64,000 nt of DNA from Myxococcus stipitatus DSM 14675 (lineage in GTDB: Bacteria > Myxococcota > Myxococcia > Myxococcales > Myxococcaceae). A model generated the notes under the pieces. That model was given only the letters and a program-made list of their open reading frames with translations, had not been told where the DNA came from and ran no database searches. Below, one piece after another: positions 45,086-53,663 of this stretch. Each line of letters begins with the position of its first letter. Position 1 is the stretch's first letter. The position numbers were made by a program, and so were the translations under genes. The stretch spans positions 930,001 through 994,000 of the forward strand of contig NC_020126.1 in the NCBI RefSeq assembly GCF_000331735.1, read 5' to 3'.

Positions 45086-45315
45086 ACGCGTAAGAGACAT
45101 GCGCGCGCACGCGTAAGAGACATGCGCGCGCACGCGTAAGAGACATGCGCGCGCACGCGTAAGAGACATGCGCGCGCACGCGTAAGAGACATGCGCGCGC
45201 ACGCGTAAGAGACATGCGCGCGCACGCGTAAGAGACATGCGCGCGCACGCGTAAGAGACATGCGCGCGCACGCGTAAGAGACATGCGCGCGCACGCGTAA
45301 GAGACATGCGCGCGC
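45086..45315. repeat. Tandem array: ten identical 23-bp units
   Basis: Units begin at 45086 and every 23 bp to 45293. Each starts ACGCGTAAGAGACATG and ends in a GC-alternating heptamer. Where units meet, 18 bases alternate perfectly between purine and pyrimidine (through TGCGCGCGCACGCGTA), a classic Z-DNA-prone sequence. Because 23 is not a multiple of 3, all minus-strand frames are open and give repetitive peptides (RAHVSYACARMSLTRA), which I regard as artefact. There are no spacers between units. Confidence 0.95.
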
Positions 45316-45316
45316 G

Positions 45317-45345
45317 TAGACACCGCGCGCGCGCGCGGATATACT
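45317..45345 (+). promoter_or_regulatory. Consensus-like promoter directly after the tandem array
   Basis: TAGACA (45317-45322), 17 nt, TATACT (45340-45345). The spacer is itself an alternating CG run closed by a C/G palindrome. Unusually good match to the housekeeping sigma consensus for this genome. Confidence 0.65.
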
Positions 45346-45347
45346 GT

Positions 45348-45380
45348 GGACTCCTAGGCCCCTCTCCATTCGGTCGCTGG
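45348..45380. repeat. 33-bp direct repeat, copy 2
   Basis: Four mismatches to copy 1. It falls at the predicted 5' end of the small RNA, so copy 1 may be a leftover of a duplicated RNA gene or one side of an old insertion. Confidence 0.75.
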
Positions 45381-45430
45381 CCGCGTGAAGAGGTTTTGCC
45401 CGGCGGGTTGTTCGCCGCCGGGCTTTTTGT
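45352..45430 (+). ncRNA. Predicted small RNA, about 75-80 nt
   Basis: A sigma-70-like promoter is followed about 50 nt later by a strong intrinsic terminator, with no open frame between. Start is placed about seven bases after the -10 box. The 5' part carries the CCTAGGCCCCTCTCC repeat, which is pyrimidine-rich and could pair with ribosome binding sites (GGAG/GAGG). Expression and target are unknown. Confidence 0.5.
45398..45430 (+). terminator. Rho-independent terminator
   Basis: Perfect 9-bp stem GCCCGGCGG/CCGCCGGGC, 8-nt loop GTTGTTCG, followed by TTTTTGTTGTT. Confidence 0.9.
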
Positions 45431-45598
45431 TGTTCATCGTCCAGTATCTCGGCCACATTGTAGGCAGATGGTGCTTCGGGTAATGTGCTGTCGGGGATGA
45501 TTCCTATAATCACGTGCCTTGAGCTTCCACGCATGGGGGACTCCTGGGTGGCCATAGGAAGGCCGTAGGTTCCCAGTGGCTACCCCTCCCCGTCCCAG

Positions 45599-45740
45599 GT
45601 GCCTTCTGTGTCGTGGCGGGCCATTCTCGCCTGCTTGGTGGGCATCCTGGGATGCGTGTGCCCATCCCCACAGGTCGATGAGCTCACTTGGTGGGTAGTG
45701 AAAGGTATGGCCTCCGGTCTGAGGCTCGAATGCATGGTGA
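45599..45740 (+). pseudogene. Truncated lipoprotein gene fragment
   Basis: A GTG-initiated frame encodes a lipoprotein-like signal (SWRAILACLVGILGCVCPSP) and about 20 further residues (VDELTWWVVKGMASG). It then runs into low-quality sequence antisense to transposase remnants. It reads as a gene interrupted by an insertion; the downstream half is not recognisable. Position of the break is approximate. Confidence 0.35.
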
Positions 45741-45754
45741 AGCGGACGACAGTC

Positions 45755-46194
45755 TCACATCACCGCATGTCCTCCATGTGCTGGACGTGCTGTGCATTCA
45801 CGTTCGGCACGCACCACCTTTGTCCCGCCACGGCCCCAGACCGTGCTGCCAAGAATCTTGGATTCGACCCCTGGCATCGAGATGCGAGGCGCGAGGCCGC
45901 GCAACAGAAGTTCCCGCCAGTTCTTCTTCGATGCATACGCCTTGTCGCCGTGAACCCTCCTGGAGCGCATCTGTCGTTGGCCCGAGGGCATCCTCATCAG
46001 TGGCATGGAGTCGACGGACGAACCTGACGCTCCTCCCACATCCCAGCCCGCGTCCACTCCTCCAGGCGGCGCCAGGCTCTCATGCCCCACAGCCCGAACT
46101 GCTTGAGGGGCAACATCTCCCGTGGGGTTCCACTCTTGAGAACGAAGGCGATGGCTTCCAATGCAGCCCCATCGTCCGCTCGTGGACGCCCCAT
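45755..46194 (-). mobile_element. IS5-family transposase remnant A (internally deleted, frameshifted)
   Basis: Minus-strand frame from 46194 gives the IS5-type N-terminus: GRPRADDGAALEAIAFVLKS, MLPLKQFGLWGMRAWRRLEE, WTRAGMWEE. It stops at 45997. A second frame (down to 45755) resumes with SGQRQMRSRRVHGDKAYASK, KNWRELLLRGLAPRI and a decayed PGVESKILGS. The catalytic middle with its first Asp is missing and the end is corrupted, so it is inactive. Terminal inverted repeats not found. Confidence 0.75.
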
Positions 46195-46335
46195 CTTCCT
46201 CCTAGGGAGAGGAGGAGGCCGCGCCGCAAGAATGTGTCGGGGACGAGTTCACAGACCATTCTCCCGACCTGCGGATGGTCCTTACCAGCCCAGCCCCTTG
46301 TTGGGACTGTAAGCGCCTTTCGGTAGGCGCGAGTG

Positions 46336-46710
46336 GAATCAGGTGATGATGCCCAGCGCGAAGTGCAGCATCTCGATGTCGGTGTCTTCTCGTTTCTCCC
46401 AGCTCACCAGCATCAGTCGGACGCGGTTGAGCCAGGAGTGAGTCCTCTCGACGACTCGTCGTGGCGAAGGGCGTCGATGCCGTACTTCCTTGGGGCTCCG
46501 CTGGGAGGGGCGTCGTCCTGGCGTCAGGAGCATGAAGCCATGCTCCTGGGGCAGCTCGCCGATGGGCCTGAAGGCGTACCCCAAATCGCCGCACAGAGTC
46601 TGACGATGGCTTCGTCTCCGCAGAGGAGGTCAAGCTGGAATCGATTCACGCGCGGAACGCGCCATCGTGAAGTCGTTCGTGGTGGCTTCAGTGACCATGA
46701 TCGCCCAGCC
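46336..46710 (-). mobile_element. IS5-family transposase remnant B (C-terminal part)
   Basis: Minus-strand pieces WAIMVTEATTNDFTMARSAR (ending 46630) and, in another frame, GDLGYAFRPIGELPQEHGFM, RRVVERTHSWLNRVRLMLVS and WEKREDTDIEMLHFALGIIT (46339-46584). RVVERTHSWLNR is the conserved C-terminal catalytic-Glu region of IS5/IS427 transposases. The N-terminus is gone and at least one frameshift is present. It belongs to a different lineage from remnant A. Confidence 0.75.
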
Positions 46711-46919
46711 GCCCCACCCTCTCTCTGAAGCGCTCATAGGCAGAGGGCTGATGGCAAGACTCAGTGGCGGACAACGCTCCCCACTGCAGCCTGGTGCACA
46801 GCACTCCCGGCTGGTGCTCGCCACGCGGTGAGCCGTGATGCCGACATTCGTGGGGACGGTAACCGACCCGTGTTCCTTTCCGTATCCGGGGGCATCGTCA
46901 CGCTCGCCTGGAGTGCGCC

Positions 46920-48213
46920 ATGTCCAAGCTCGAATCCTCCACCCGGCGACTCTCCAGCCTCGCGAGGCTCCGACGGGCACTGAAGCGGCGGCTCGGCTGA
47001 ACAACCGAAGCCAGTACCCGGGCCCCGAGGGACGCAGCAGTCGGGCGTGGGACTTCGTCGACGCGCTTCGCACACACCAGAACAACCCCGCCTATCTCAA
47101 GGAACCCTACAAGGGCTTGGGCGACGGGGAGGTCGAGCAGCTCATCAAGAATGCCTTCGCCCAGTTGGCCCATCGCAGGAGCCGGGGCGAAGGCTCTTCG
47201 GCCGCCGAACAGTCCGCCGCGCTGAGGGCCCTGGCGAAAAGCACGCAGCAGTTGCCGCCCGCCGTCGCGGACAAGCTGGCCAGGGACGCCGGGGCACAGG
47301 GCTCCGTCAACACCCGGACGGCGGTGCTCAAGCAACCCGAGGCCAGAGCGGCCATGCGCCGCACCTTCCTGGACACGGCGTCCGCGGCCTTCGACAAGAG
47401 CAAGTCCTTCATCGACGCGCAGAAGGTCGGGGACGTGCTCTCCTCCGACCCAGTGTTGCTCAAGGACTTCGCGGCCAGTGGGGGGATGACAAGGTGGCTC
47501 GTGTACTCACGAAGGCGCTGAGCCGACCACCCCTGGACCCTGCTCAGTTGAACAAGCAGGGGACCCGGCAGGATGGGGCCTTGAAGGTGCTGGGGCAACT
47601 CGCACAGCTCGAGGGGCCGCGGTACACCGACCTCAAGACGAAGGTGTTCCGCGATACGGCCTCGCTCCTCGGCGATGACCAAGCCAGTTCAGCGCGCAAG
47701 GCGCTGGTGGAGGGCCTCACCCAGCTCTTCAAGAGTGAGGCGAAGGGTCTCATCCAGCGCCTGAACACCGACCCGGTGAGGCCCGATGCTTCAGACCTGT
47801 CCCACAATGCCCTGGGCACGTCCCTGCACGCGGGGCTCTTTGATGCATCTTCGAAGAGCGAGGAGCTCAAGTCCTTCATCTCGTCAATGCTCATTCCTCG
47901 GTTTCGGAAGGAGACGCCGGGGCCCGGCACCCTGGGTGACGTCGCCGGCCCGGCGTCGCTCAACAAGGTGTCAGCGCAGATGCTTGGAGGCCTCGTGGAC
48001 ACTCTCTGCAGCACGGTGACCGCGTTGCTGCCGCTCGCGGCCGCTGGTGTCCCCGCGGCCGCGAAGAAGGTCACCGTGGATGCGCTCTCCCGCGCGACGA
48101 GTGAGGGCCCGAGCACGATGGAGGACGCGCTCCGCACCATCCGCGATACGACGAAAGCGGTCCCGTACCTCGACTCCCGAGGAGGTTCTCTCTCTAGGGT
48201 CCTCAGTGACTGA
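46920..48213 (+). pseudogene. Frameshifted gene of unknown function, helical protein of about 430 aa
   Basis: Coding-like sequence runs in two main frames. 46990-47500 encodes WDFVDALRTHQNNPAYLKEP, GEVEQLIKNAFAQLAH and DKSKSFIDAQKVGDVLSSDP. From about 47490 the other frame continues with DDKVARVLTKALSRPPLDPA, ASSARKALVEGLTQLFKSEA and SSMLIPRFRKETPGPGTL to a stop at 48213. The switch falls at a run of six G (47479-47484). Restoring one G makes a continuous protein. A good ATG at 46920 (MSKLESSTRRLSSLARLRRA) is in a third frame, suggesting a second shift near 46990. No family recognised. It lies beside IS remnants, so decay is likely; sequencing error or slippage are alternatives. Confidence 0.6.
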
Positions 48214-48763
48214 GCTGCTCCGTCAGCCACGTGCGCACATAAGACCAGTCGCGCGAGGCCGTGGCCTGGGACACGTCGAGCGCGTTCGCCGCCTCGGCGA
48301 GGCTCAGGCCCGTGAAGTAGCGCAGCTCCACCCAGCGGGCGAGCCTCGGCTGGAAGGACTCCAGCTCCACGAGGACCTCCTCCAGCCGCAGCACGTCCAG
48401 CTCCAGGCTCGCGGGGGACTCTTCGTCCGGTGGGTGCAGGCTCACCCGCTCGTGCCGCGTGCCGCTCCGCTGAAGCGCTCTCGCACGCGCGCGGTCCACC
48501 AGCACGCGCCGGATGGCTCGGGCCGCGGCTCGGAAGAAGGGGCCTCGGTCCTGGAGCGCCGCGCCGTCCTCGAGCAGCCGCGTCCAGGCCTCCTGCACCA
48601 ACGCGGTGGGTTGGAGGGACGCGTGCGTCCCGTCGTCGTCGGGCTCGACCGCCAGCGCCATCAACCGCAGCTCCTGGTAGGTCGCCGCCATCAAGGCATC
48701 CCTGGCGCTCGCGTCCCCTTCGCGTACCCCGGCCAGCAAAATCGTCAGCTCCGCCGTGCTCAT
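48203..48763 (-). CDS. ECF-like sigma factor (TIGR02999 type)
   Basis: 186 aa. Opens MSTAELTILLAGVREGDASA; region 2 is YQELRLMALAVEPD ... LQPTALVQEAWTRLLEDG ... FFRAAARAIRRVLVDRARAR; region 4 is FQPRLARWVELRYFTGLSLA and EAANALDVSQATASRDWSYV. This is the variant common in Planctomycetes and myxobacteria, usually controlled by protein kinases or unknown means rather than an adjacent anti-sigma factor. None is adjacent here. Its tail overlaps the convergent frameshifted gene by 11 bp. Upstream, 48764-49132 holds no gene I can support. Confidence 0.82.
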   Translation of the reverse strand: MSTAELTILLAGVREGDASARDALMAATYQELRLMALAVEPDDDGTHASLQPTALVQEAWTRLLEDGAALQDRGPFFRAAARAIRRVLVDRARARALQRSGTRHERVSLHPPDEESPASLELDVLRLEEVLVELESFQPRLARWVELRYFTGLSLAEAANALDVSQATASRDWSYVRTWLTEQLSH

Positions 48764-49132
48764 GTGCCCCCCTCGCGGCCTGACGCCCTCGAGGACGTCC
48801 TGGCCACCCTCTACATTAACGACGGTTTAGTCTGAAAATCTTGGGTCTCCGGAAAATGTCCTTCACGCGGCAACCTTCTCTCCTGGTGGTACGAAAGAGG
48901 GTGACCCGCACCTGGAGATGCCCCAGCGGGCCCTCCTGGCGAGGAAGGGGGCGGATACATGGAATTGATACATCGACATGGGAAAGGCAGCACATCGCCC
49001 ATGCCCTTGGGGGTGGTGTGCCATTTCGTGTTTCGTCTTGTGTCGCGGAGCGGCGTGTCTCCGAGTGAGGGCAAGCGGGGCTGAGACGACCCATTTACAT
49101 GGGCGTGTTGAAAGGCCGAGCATGGCTCATCC

Positions 49133-51298
49133 ATGAGTCTGCTCCGCGTCTCGCGCCGGGTGTCGACAGTGTGTCGTGTTTCGAGTTCCTCCCCTGGTGC
49201 CTCCCGGCGTAGGGGATTCCCGCGAGGGGCCACGTCGCTGCTCCTGCTCTGGGCCCTCATGCTGGTCCCCTCGGCGTGGGCGAGCACGGGCTCCAGCAGC
49301 GTCGAGCTGAAGGACGGGTGGCGCTATCGCTGGGGCGACTCCCCCATGAACGCGGAGGGTGTCCCCACCTGGGCGCGTGAGGTGGACGCGGAGGGCTGGG
49401 CGCCCATGGACGCGCTTCGCGAGCCGCCGGGTCGGAACGCACAGACCTTCCTCTGGCTGAGCATCCCCGTGGCCGAGGGGACCTGGCGAGAGCCCGCGCT
49501 CTACCTGGGCACCGTGGCCAACGCCTTCGAGGTCTACTCGGGAGGTCATCGCATCTTCGTGAGCGGGAAGCTGCGGCCCTCCGGCTCCGAGTCGATGGAC
49601 AGCATGGCGTGGCACCTGGTGCCGCTGCCGTCCTCGGCGGTGGGCTCGCGCGTGCTCCTGCGCATCCAGGCCAGCGGGCCGACCATCGGGGTGAGCCGAG
49701 CCGCCACCGTGGGTTCCCGGCACGAGCTGGTCTCGGAGCTGACGCGCCAGGGGCTGGCGCCCTTCGTGATGGGCGCGCTGCTGCTGGTCATCGCGGTGGT
49801 CTGCGTGGGGGCCGTGCTGGTGCGGCGCCAGGCGCGGATGCTGGTGGGATTGACGCTCTTCTCCGGAGGCTCCGGCGTGCTGCTGCTGGGCTCCAGCGGG
49901 TTGTTCGTCTCGCTGTGGGGGGCGGACCTGCTGGGCAGTCAGCTCACCCTGGTGGGGGCGTACTGCCTGCTGCCGGGCCTGGGGTGGTTCATCGCGGACA
50001 GCATCGTGGAGGACCGGCTGCGGTGGTTCCGCTGGGGCGTCGTCATCGTCTCCGTGCCCGCCGCGCTCCAGTGCGCGCTGGTGATGGTGGACCTGGGCGC
50101 GGCGAACCGGCTGCTCCAGCCCTTCACGCTCTACTCGCTGCCGTGTCTGCTCGTCTGCGTCGTCGTCGCGGCCCGCGAGGCGTGGCGAGGCAACGTCGAC
50201 GCGCGCATCTTCGTCATCGGCCTCGGGGCACTGTCCCTGGTCCTCGTGCACAGCACGCTGCCGCTGCTCGGGGTGATGGAGGCGACGGGGACGTATGTCC
50301 ACTGGGGCTTCCTGGCGCTGACGCTGTCGCTGGTGGGCGTCGTCGCGCGACGGTCCATCCGGGTGATGCGCTCGCTGGCCTCACACACGCGTCAGCTCGA
50401 GGCCCGGCACAAGGACGTGCGCGAGCTGGCCCAGGGCATGGGCAGCGGCGCGGGAGAGCTGGCGACGGTGGTGCAGCAGTTGCGCACGTCGAGCGAGGAG
50501 CAGACGGCGGGCATCAGCCGTCAGGCGGCGGCGCTGAAGGAGCTGGAGCAGACGGTGCAGGAGATTCGTCAGGGCTCGTTGGTGACGGCGGACAAGACGC
50601 GGCTGTTGGCCAGCTCCATCGTCGTCGCGGAGGAGGCGGGGCGCGACGGGGGCGCGGCCATCGACAAGACGCTGACGAACCTGGAGGCCATCCGCGACGA
50701 GGTGTCGGAGATGGCTCGGCGCATCCTCGCGCTGGATGCGCGCACGCGGGAGATTGCCGGCATCGTCGACACGGTGAAGGGGCTGGCGGACCAGTCCAAC
50801 ATCCTGGCGGTCAACGCGGCCATCGAGGCGGCGCGCAGCGGTGAGCACGGCCGAGGCTTCGCGGTGGTGTCTCGCGAGGTGCGCAGCCTGGCGGACCAGT
50901 CCATCCTGGCGACCCAGCGCATCCGCGAGGTGCTCGAAGGGGTGAGCTCCAGCATGCGCGAGGCCGCGAAGATGAGCGAGCTGGGCGAGCACCGGGTCCG
51001 GGTGAGCGTGGACGCGGTGCGCATCTCCGGCTCCCAGCTCCAGAAGCTGGCGGGCATCATCGGTGAGACGAGCACCAGCGTGCGGCAGATTTCCGCGGCC
51101 GTCGTCCAACAGGACGCGGGCACGTCCCAGATTGCCGTGGCCATCCAGGACCTCTCGGGCCAGATGCAGCAGACGCTGCGAGTCGTGGAAGAGACGCGCA
51201 AGGTGAGCCGCTCCGTGCAGACGCTCGCGGAGAGCATGTCCGGCTCGGCGCGCAAGGCGCTCGATGCGGACGTGCTGGGGGCCCGGCCGGCGAGCTGA
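49133..51298 (+). CDS. Methyl-accepting chemotaxis protein with 7TM (7TMR-DISM-like) sensor
   Basis: 721 aa. Signal peptide, then a jelly-roll-like extracellular domain (about 50-200: DGWRYRWGDSP, QTFLWLSIPVAEGTW, AFEVYSGGHRIFVSG). About seven membrane helices follow at 210-415. The MCP signalling domain (about 440-710) contains the hairpin core ILAVNAAIEAARSGEHGRGF. There is no HAMP domain between membrane and signalling parts. The arrangement matches 7TMR-DISM receptors, whose outer domain often binds carbohydrate, but here the output is a chemoreceptor. No che genes are nearby, so it is an orphan receptor that must use a remote pathway, for example a Frz- or Che-type system. The start is uncertain. 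Confidence 0.85.
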   Translation: MSLLRVSRRVSTVCRVSSSSPGASRRRGFPRGATSLLLLWALMLVPSAWASTGSSSVELKDGWRYRWGDSPMNAEGVPTWAREVDAEGWAPMDALREPPGRNAQTFLWLSIPVAEGTWREPALYLGTVANAFEVYSGGHRIFVSGKLRPSGSESMDSMAWHLVPLPSSAVGSRVLLRIQASGPTIGVSRAATVGSRHELVSELTRQGLAPFVMGALLLVIAVVCVGAVLVRRQARMLVGLTLFSGGSGVLLLGSSGLFVSLWGADLLGSQLTLVGAYCLLPGLGWFIADSIVEDRLRWFRWGVVIVSVPAALQCALVMVDLGAANRLLQPFTLYSLPCLLVCVVVAAREAWRGNVDARIFVIGLGALSLVLVHSTLPLLGVMEATGTYVHWGFLALTLSLVGVVARRSIRVMRSLASHTRQLEARHKDVRELAQGMGSGAGELATVVQQLRTSSEEQTAGISRQAAALKELEQTVQEIRQGSLVTADKTRLLASSIVVAEEAGRDGGAAIDKTLTNLEAIRDEVSEMARRILALDARTREIAGIVDTVKGLADQSNILAVNAAIEAARSGEHGRGFAVVSREVRSLADQSILATQRIREVLEGVSSSMREAAKMSELGEHRVRVSVDAVRISGSQLQKLAGIIGETSTSVRQISAAVVQQDAGTSQIAVAIQDLSGQMQQTLRVVEETRKVSRSVQTLAESMSGSARKALDADVLGARPAS

Positions 51299-51313
51299 GG
51301 GGACTGTCACGCC

Positions 51314-51347
51314 CCGCCCCAGGAGCGCTCACTGCTCCTGGGGGCGG
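51314..51347. terminator. Hairpin between convergent genes
   Basis: CCGCCCCAGGAGC and GCTCCTGGGGGCGG pair with one bulged base around a 7-nt loop. It lies between the chemoreceptor and the M28 peptidase stops, so it could serve both. No T tract. Confidence 0.55.
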
Positions 51348-51356
51348 AGTGGAAGG

Positions 51357-52355
51357 TCACTGCAGCTCGAGCATATCCACCGCCGCGCCGAGCGTCGCGC
51401 CAATGGTTTGCGCCGCGAACTCATCGTCGAGGTCGACGACGGCATCCTCGCCGTTCTCACAGTGGTAGTGAGGGTTGCGATAGTTGGCGGTGTCTCCCAG
51501 CATGATTCCCGGATAGCCAGACGCCCAGAAGGGAGCGTGGTCCGACCTGCGCAGCGCTCGCAGGAGCGGGTCTTCCATGTGAGCCGCATTGAGTTTGAAG
51601 GCCGCGGTCTCGAGTCCCAGGGTTCGGGCATGGGCCTCGAAGCGGTCGATGGCCTGATGGGAGAGCGGGTCACCGATGAGGATGATGAAGTCGCCTCGGT
51701 TCTCGTTCTGGGCGATCTTCGCCATCGGCTCGGGGAAGTAGGTGCTCAGGGCCAGCGGCAACTGCTGGCTGCCGGGCTCGCTGCTCTTGTAGCCAATCAT
51801 CTCGAAGACGAAGGACGCGGCGTAGGACTCGTCGCGCTCCTTCGCCCGAGCGACATAGGCCAACGAGCCCACCGTCGAGCCACCCGGTCCCCGCTCCTCC
51901 TGGTCCCAGCAGCCGATGACCACCGTGCGCCGGTAGCGTCCCTTGGCCAGCACCCTCGCTGCTTCGAGCGCACCCGCGACCCCACTCGCGTTGTCGTCCG
52001 CGCCCGAGCAATTCAAGGTCGAGTCGTAGTGCGCGGAGAGCATCACGCGTTCCGTCGCGAGGTCCGAGCCAGGCCGCGTGCCAATCACGTTGACTCCGGT
52101 TGCATAGGTATGGCGCTCGACGGTGTACCCCAGCTCGCTCAAGCGGGTGGCGCAGAGGTCCTGCACCTCCTGCCAGTGAGGCGAGCCCGGAGGCCGAGCC
52201 CCCGTGATGCGTTCCAGGTCCTGGTGGTATCGCTCCGAGTCGACGCAGGCGATGAGCCTCTCCGCTGACGAAGCACCGCACGCGCTCGTCTCGTCACTCT
52301 TGCGACACGCACCGGCAAAGAACAGCAGCGCGACACTGCAGAGAATGATTCGCAT
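51357..52355 (-). CDS. M28 family zinc aminopeptidase lipoprotein
   Basis: 332 aa, lipobox LFFAGAC. M28 metal ligands are all seen: SAHYDST (His, Asp), CSGADDNASGVAG (bridging Asp), DQEERG (catalytic and ligand Glu), FEMIGY (the Asp position is Glu here) and NPHYHCENG (last His). Removes N-terminal residues from peptides outside the cytoplasm. Located beside the hydroxyproline operon, it would fit as a peptide-trimming partner for the collagenase, though that link is inference. Four to six Cys may form disulfides. Confidence 0.88.
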   Translation of the reverse strand: MRIILCSVALLFFAGACRKSDETSACGASSAERLIACVDSERYHQDLERITGARPPGSPHWQEVQDLCATRLSELGYTVERHTYATGVNVIGTRPGSDLATERVMLSAHYDSTLNCSGADDNASGVAGALEAARVLAKGRYRRTVVIGCWDQEERGPGGSTVGSLAYVARAKERDESYAASFVFEMIGYKSSEPGSQQLPLALSTYFPEPMAKIAQNENRGDFIILIGDPLSHQAIDRFEAHARTLGLETAAFKLNAAHMEDPLLRALRRSDHAPFWASGYPGIMLGDTANYRNPHYHCENGEDAVVDLDDEFAAQTIGATLGAAVDMLELQ

Positions 52356-52453
52356 ACAGCTCAGCCATTTCTCCGGCCCACTGCGCGTGAGAGATTAGCG
52401 ACGCACTGTCAGCGAGACTACTGTTGTTGATTGGCTTTTCACCGCCGCGAGCG

Positions 52454-52479
52454 ACCGTTCGTTGGAGTGGACGAACGGT
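52454..52479. promoter_or_regulatory. Perfect inverted repeat upstream of the hydroxyproline operon
   Basis: ACCGTTCGT and ACGAACGGT separated by 8 nt, in the 372-bp gap between the divergent M28 peptidase and epimerase genes. Candidate operator for either gene; the factor is unknown. The remainder of the gap has no open frame that looks coding. Confidence 0.5.
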
Positions 52480-52727
52480 TGAGCGGGAGGGGAGGCGCCC
52501 ACCCTCGAAGGCCCGGACCCGTGGGGGGCTCGAACTTCAGCCGCTCGTGCAGCTCCGGGTGGGGGTGTGCCGTGGGGGAGTTCATTCTCCTTCTCTCTCG
52601 TGGCGTTGTCACTCCGTGGCCGCATTTGCGCGATTGCCTCGCGAGTGTGGTCGAATCGCTCAAGAAACCGCGCCTCGAGAATCCTAGGGTGGCAACTGGG
52701 AGGCCCGGGTTGGAGGGAGTGGTCCGC

Positions 52728-53663
52728 ATGCGGCGCATTCGAGTCATCGACAGTCATACTGGTGGAGAGCCCACGCGCGTGGTGACGGATGGAGGCCCGG
52801 AGCTGGGAGCGGGCGACCTGGCGAGCCTTCGCGAACGGTTCCGAACGAAGTTCGACGCGTTTCGCAAGGCCATCGTCTGTGAGCCTCGCGGCTCGGACGT
52901 CATGGTGGGCGCGCTCCTCTGTCCGCCCTCCAGCCCCGCGAGCGTCGCGGGCATCATCTTCTTCAACAACGTCGGCTACCTGGGCATGTGTGGCCACGGC
53001 ACCATCGGCGTGGTGAAGACGCTGGAGTACCTGGGCCGCATCGGCCCGGGGGTCCACTCGCTCGACACGCCCGTGGGCCCCGTGAAGGCCACCCTGCACC
53101 CGGACGGGCGCGTCAGCATCGCCAACGTCCCCAGCTACCGCTACGCCCATGACGTCGCCGTCAACGTGCCGGGCCATGGCGAGGTCCGTGGTGATATCGC
53201 CTGGGGTGGCAACTGGTTCTTCCTCTCCCGCGCCACGCAGCTTCCCCTGGAGTCGAAGCACATCCCCGCGCTGCTCACGTACACGTCCGCCATCAAGCAG
53301 GCGCTCGTGGACCAGGGCATCACCGGGGAGGGCGGCGCCGAGATTGACCACGTGGAGCTGTACTCGAAGTCGCCGAACCCGGGCGTGAATGCTCGCAACT
53401 TCGTGCTCTGTCCGGGGCTGGCCTATGACCGCTCGCCCTGCGGGACGGGGACGAGCGCCAAGGTGGCGTGCCTCGCGGCCGACCAGGTGCTCGCGGAGGG
53501 CGAGACCTGGGTGCAGGAGAGCATCATCGGCAGCCGCTTCGAGGCTCGGTATGTCCGGGAGGGCGACCGCATCCGGCCGACGATCACGGGCACGGCTTCG
53601 GTGAATGCCGAGGCCACGTTGCTGGTGGACTCGACGGACCCGTTCGCGTGGGGAATCGGATGA
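52728..53663 (+). CDS. 4-hydroxyproline 2-epimerase
   Basis: 311 aa of the proline racemase family. Both catalytic Cys are present: GMCGHGTIG and SPCGTGTSA. The second Cys excludes trans-3-hydroxyproline dehydratase, which has Thr there. Converts trans-4-hydroxy-L-proline to cis-4-hydroxy-D-proline, the first step of the pathway encoded by the following genes. That context makes proline racemase itself unlikely. ATG 52728 is preceded by GGAGGGAG; the open frame upstream of it is non-coding-like. Stop and next start overlap (ATGA). Confidence 0.92.
   Translation: MRRIRVIDSHTGGEPTRVVTDGGPELGAGDLASLRERFRTKFDAFRKAIVCEPRGSDVMVGALLCPPSSPASVAGIIFFNNVGYLGMCGHGTIGVVKTLEYLGRIGPGVHSLDTPVGPVKATLHPDGRVSIANVPSYRYAHDVAVNVPGHGEVRGDIAWGGNWFFLSRATQLPLESKHIPALLTYTSAIKQALVDQGITGEGGAEIDHVELYSKSPNPGVNARNFVLCPGLAYDRSPCGTGTSAKVACLAADQVLAEGETWVQESIIGSRFEARYVREGDRIRPTITGTASVNAEATLLVDSTDPFAWGIG

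Noticed and set aside
45086..45315. CRISPR-like array
   Set aside because: Units are contiguous and identical with no spacers, and no cas genes are near.
44875..45555. Repetitive proteins of 80-226 residues encoded across the 23-bp array
   Set aside because: The repeat length is not a multiple of three and lacks stops on the minus strand, so all three frames open automatically. No ribosome binding site or conserved domain.
48764..49132. Gene or regulatory RNA in the 369-bp gap, including a GATACAT direct repeat near 48955
   Set aside because: No convincing coding frame, promoter or terminator; the short repeat alone is weak evidence.
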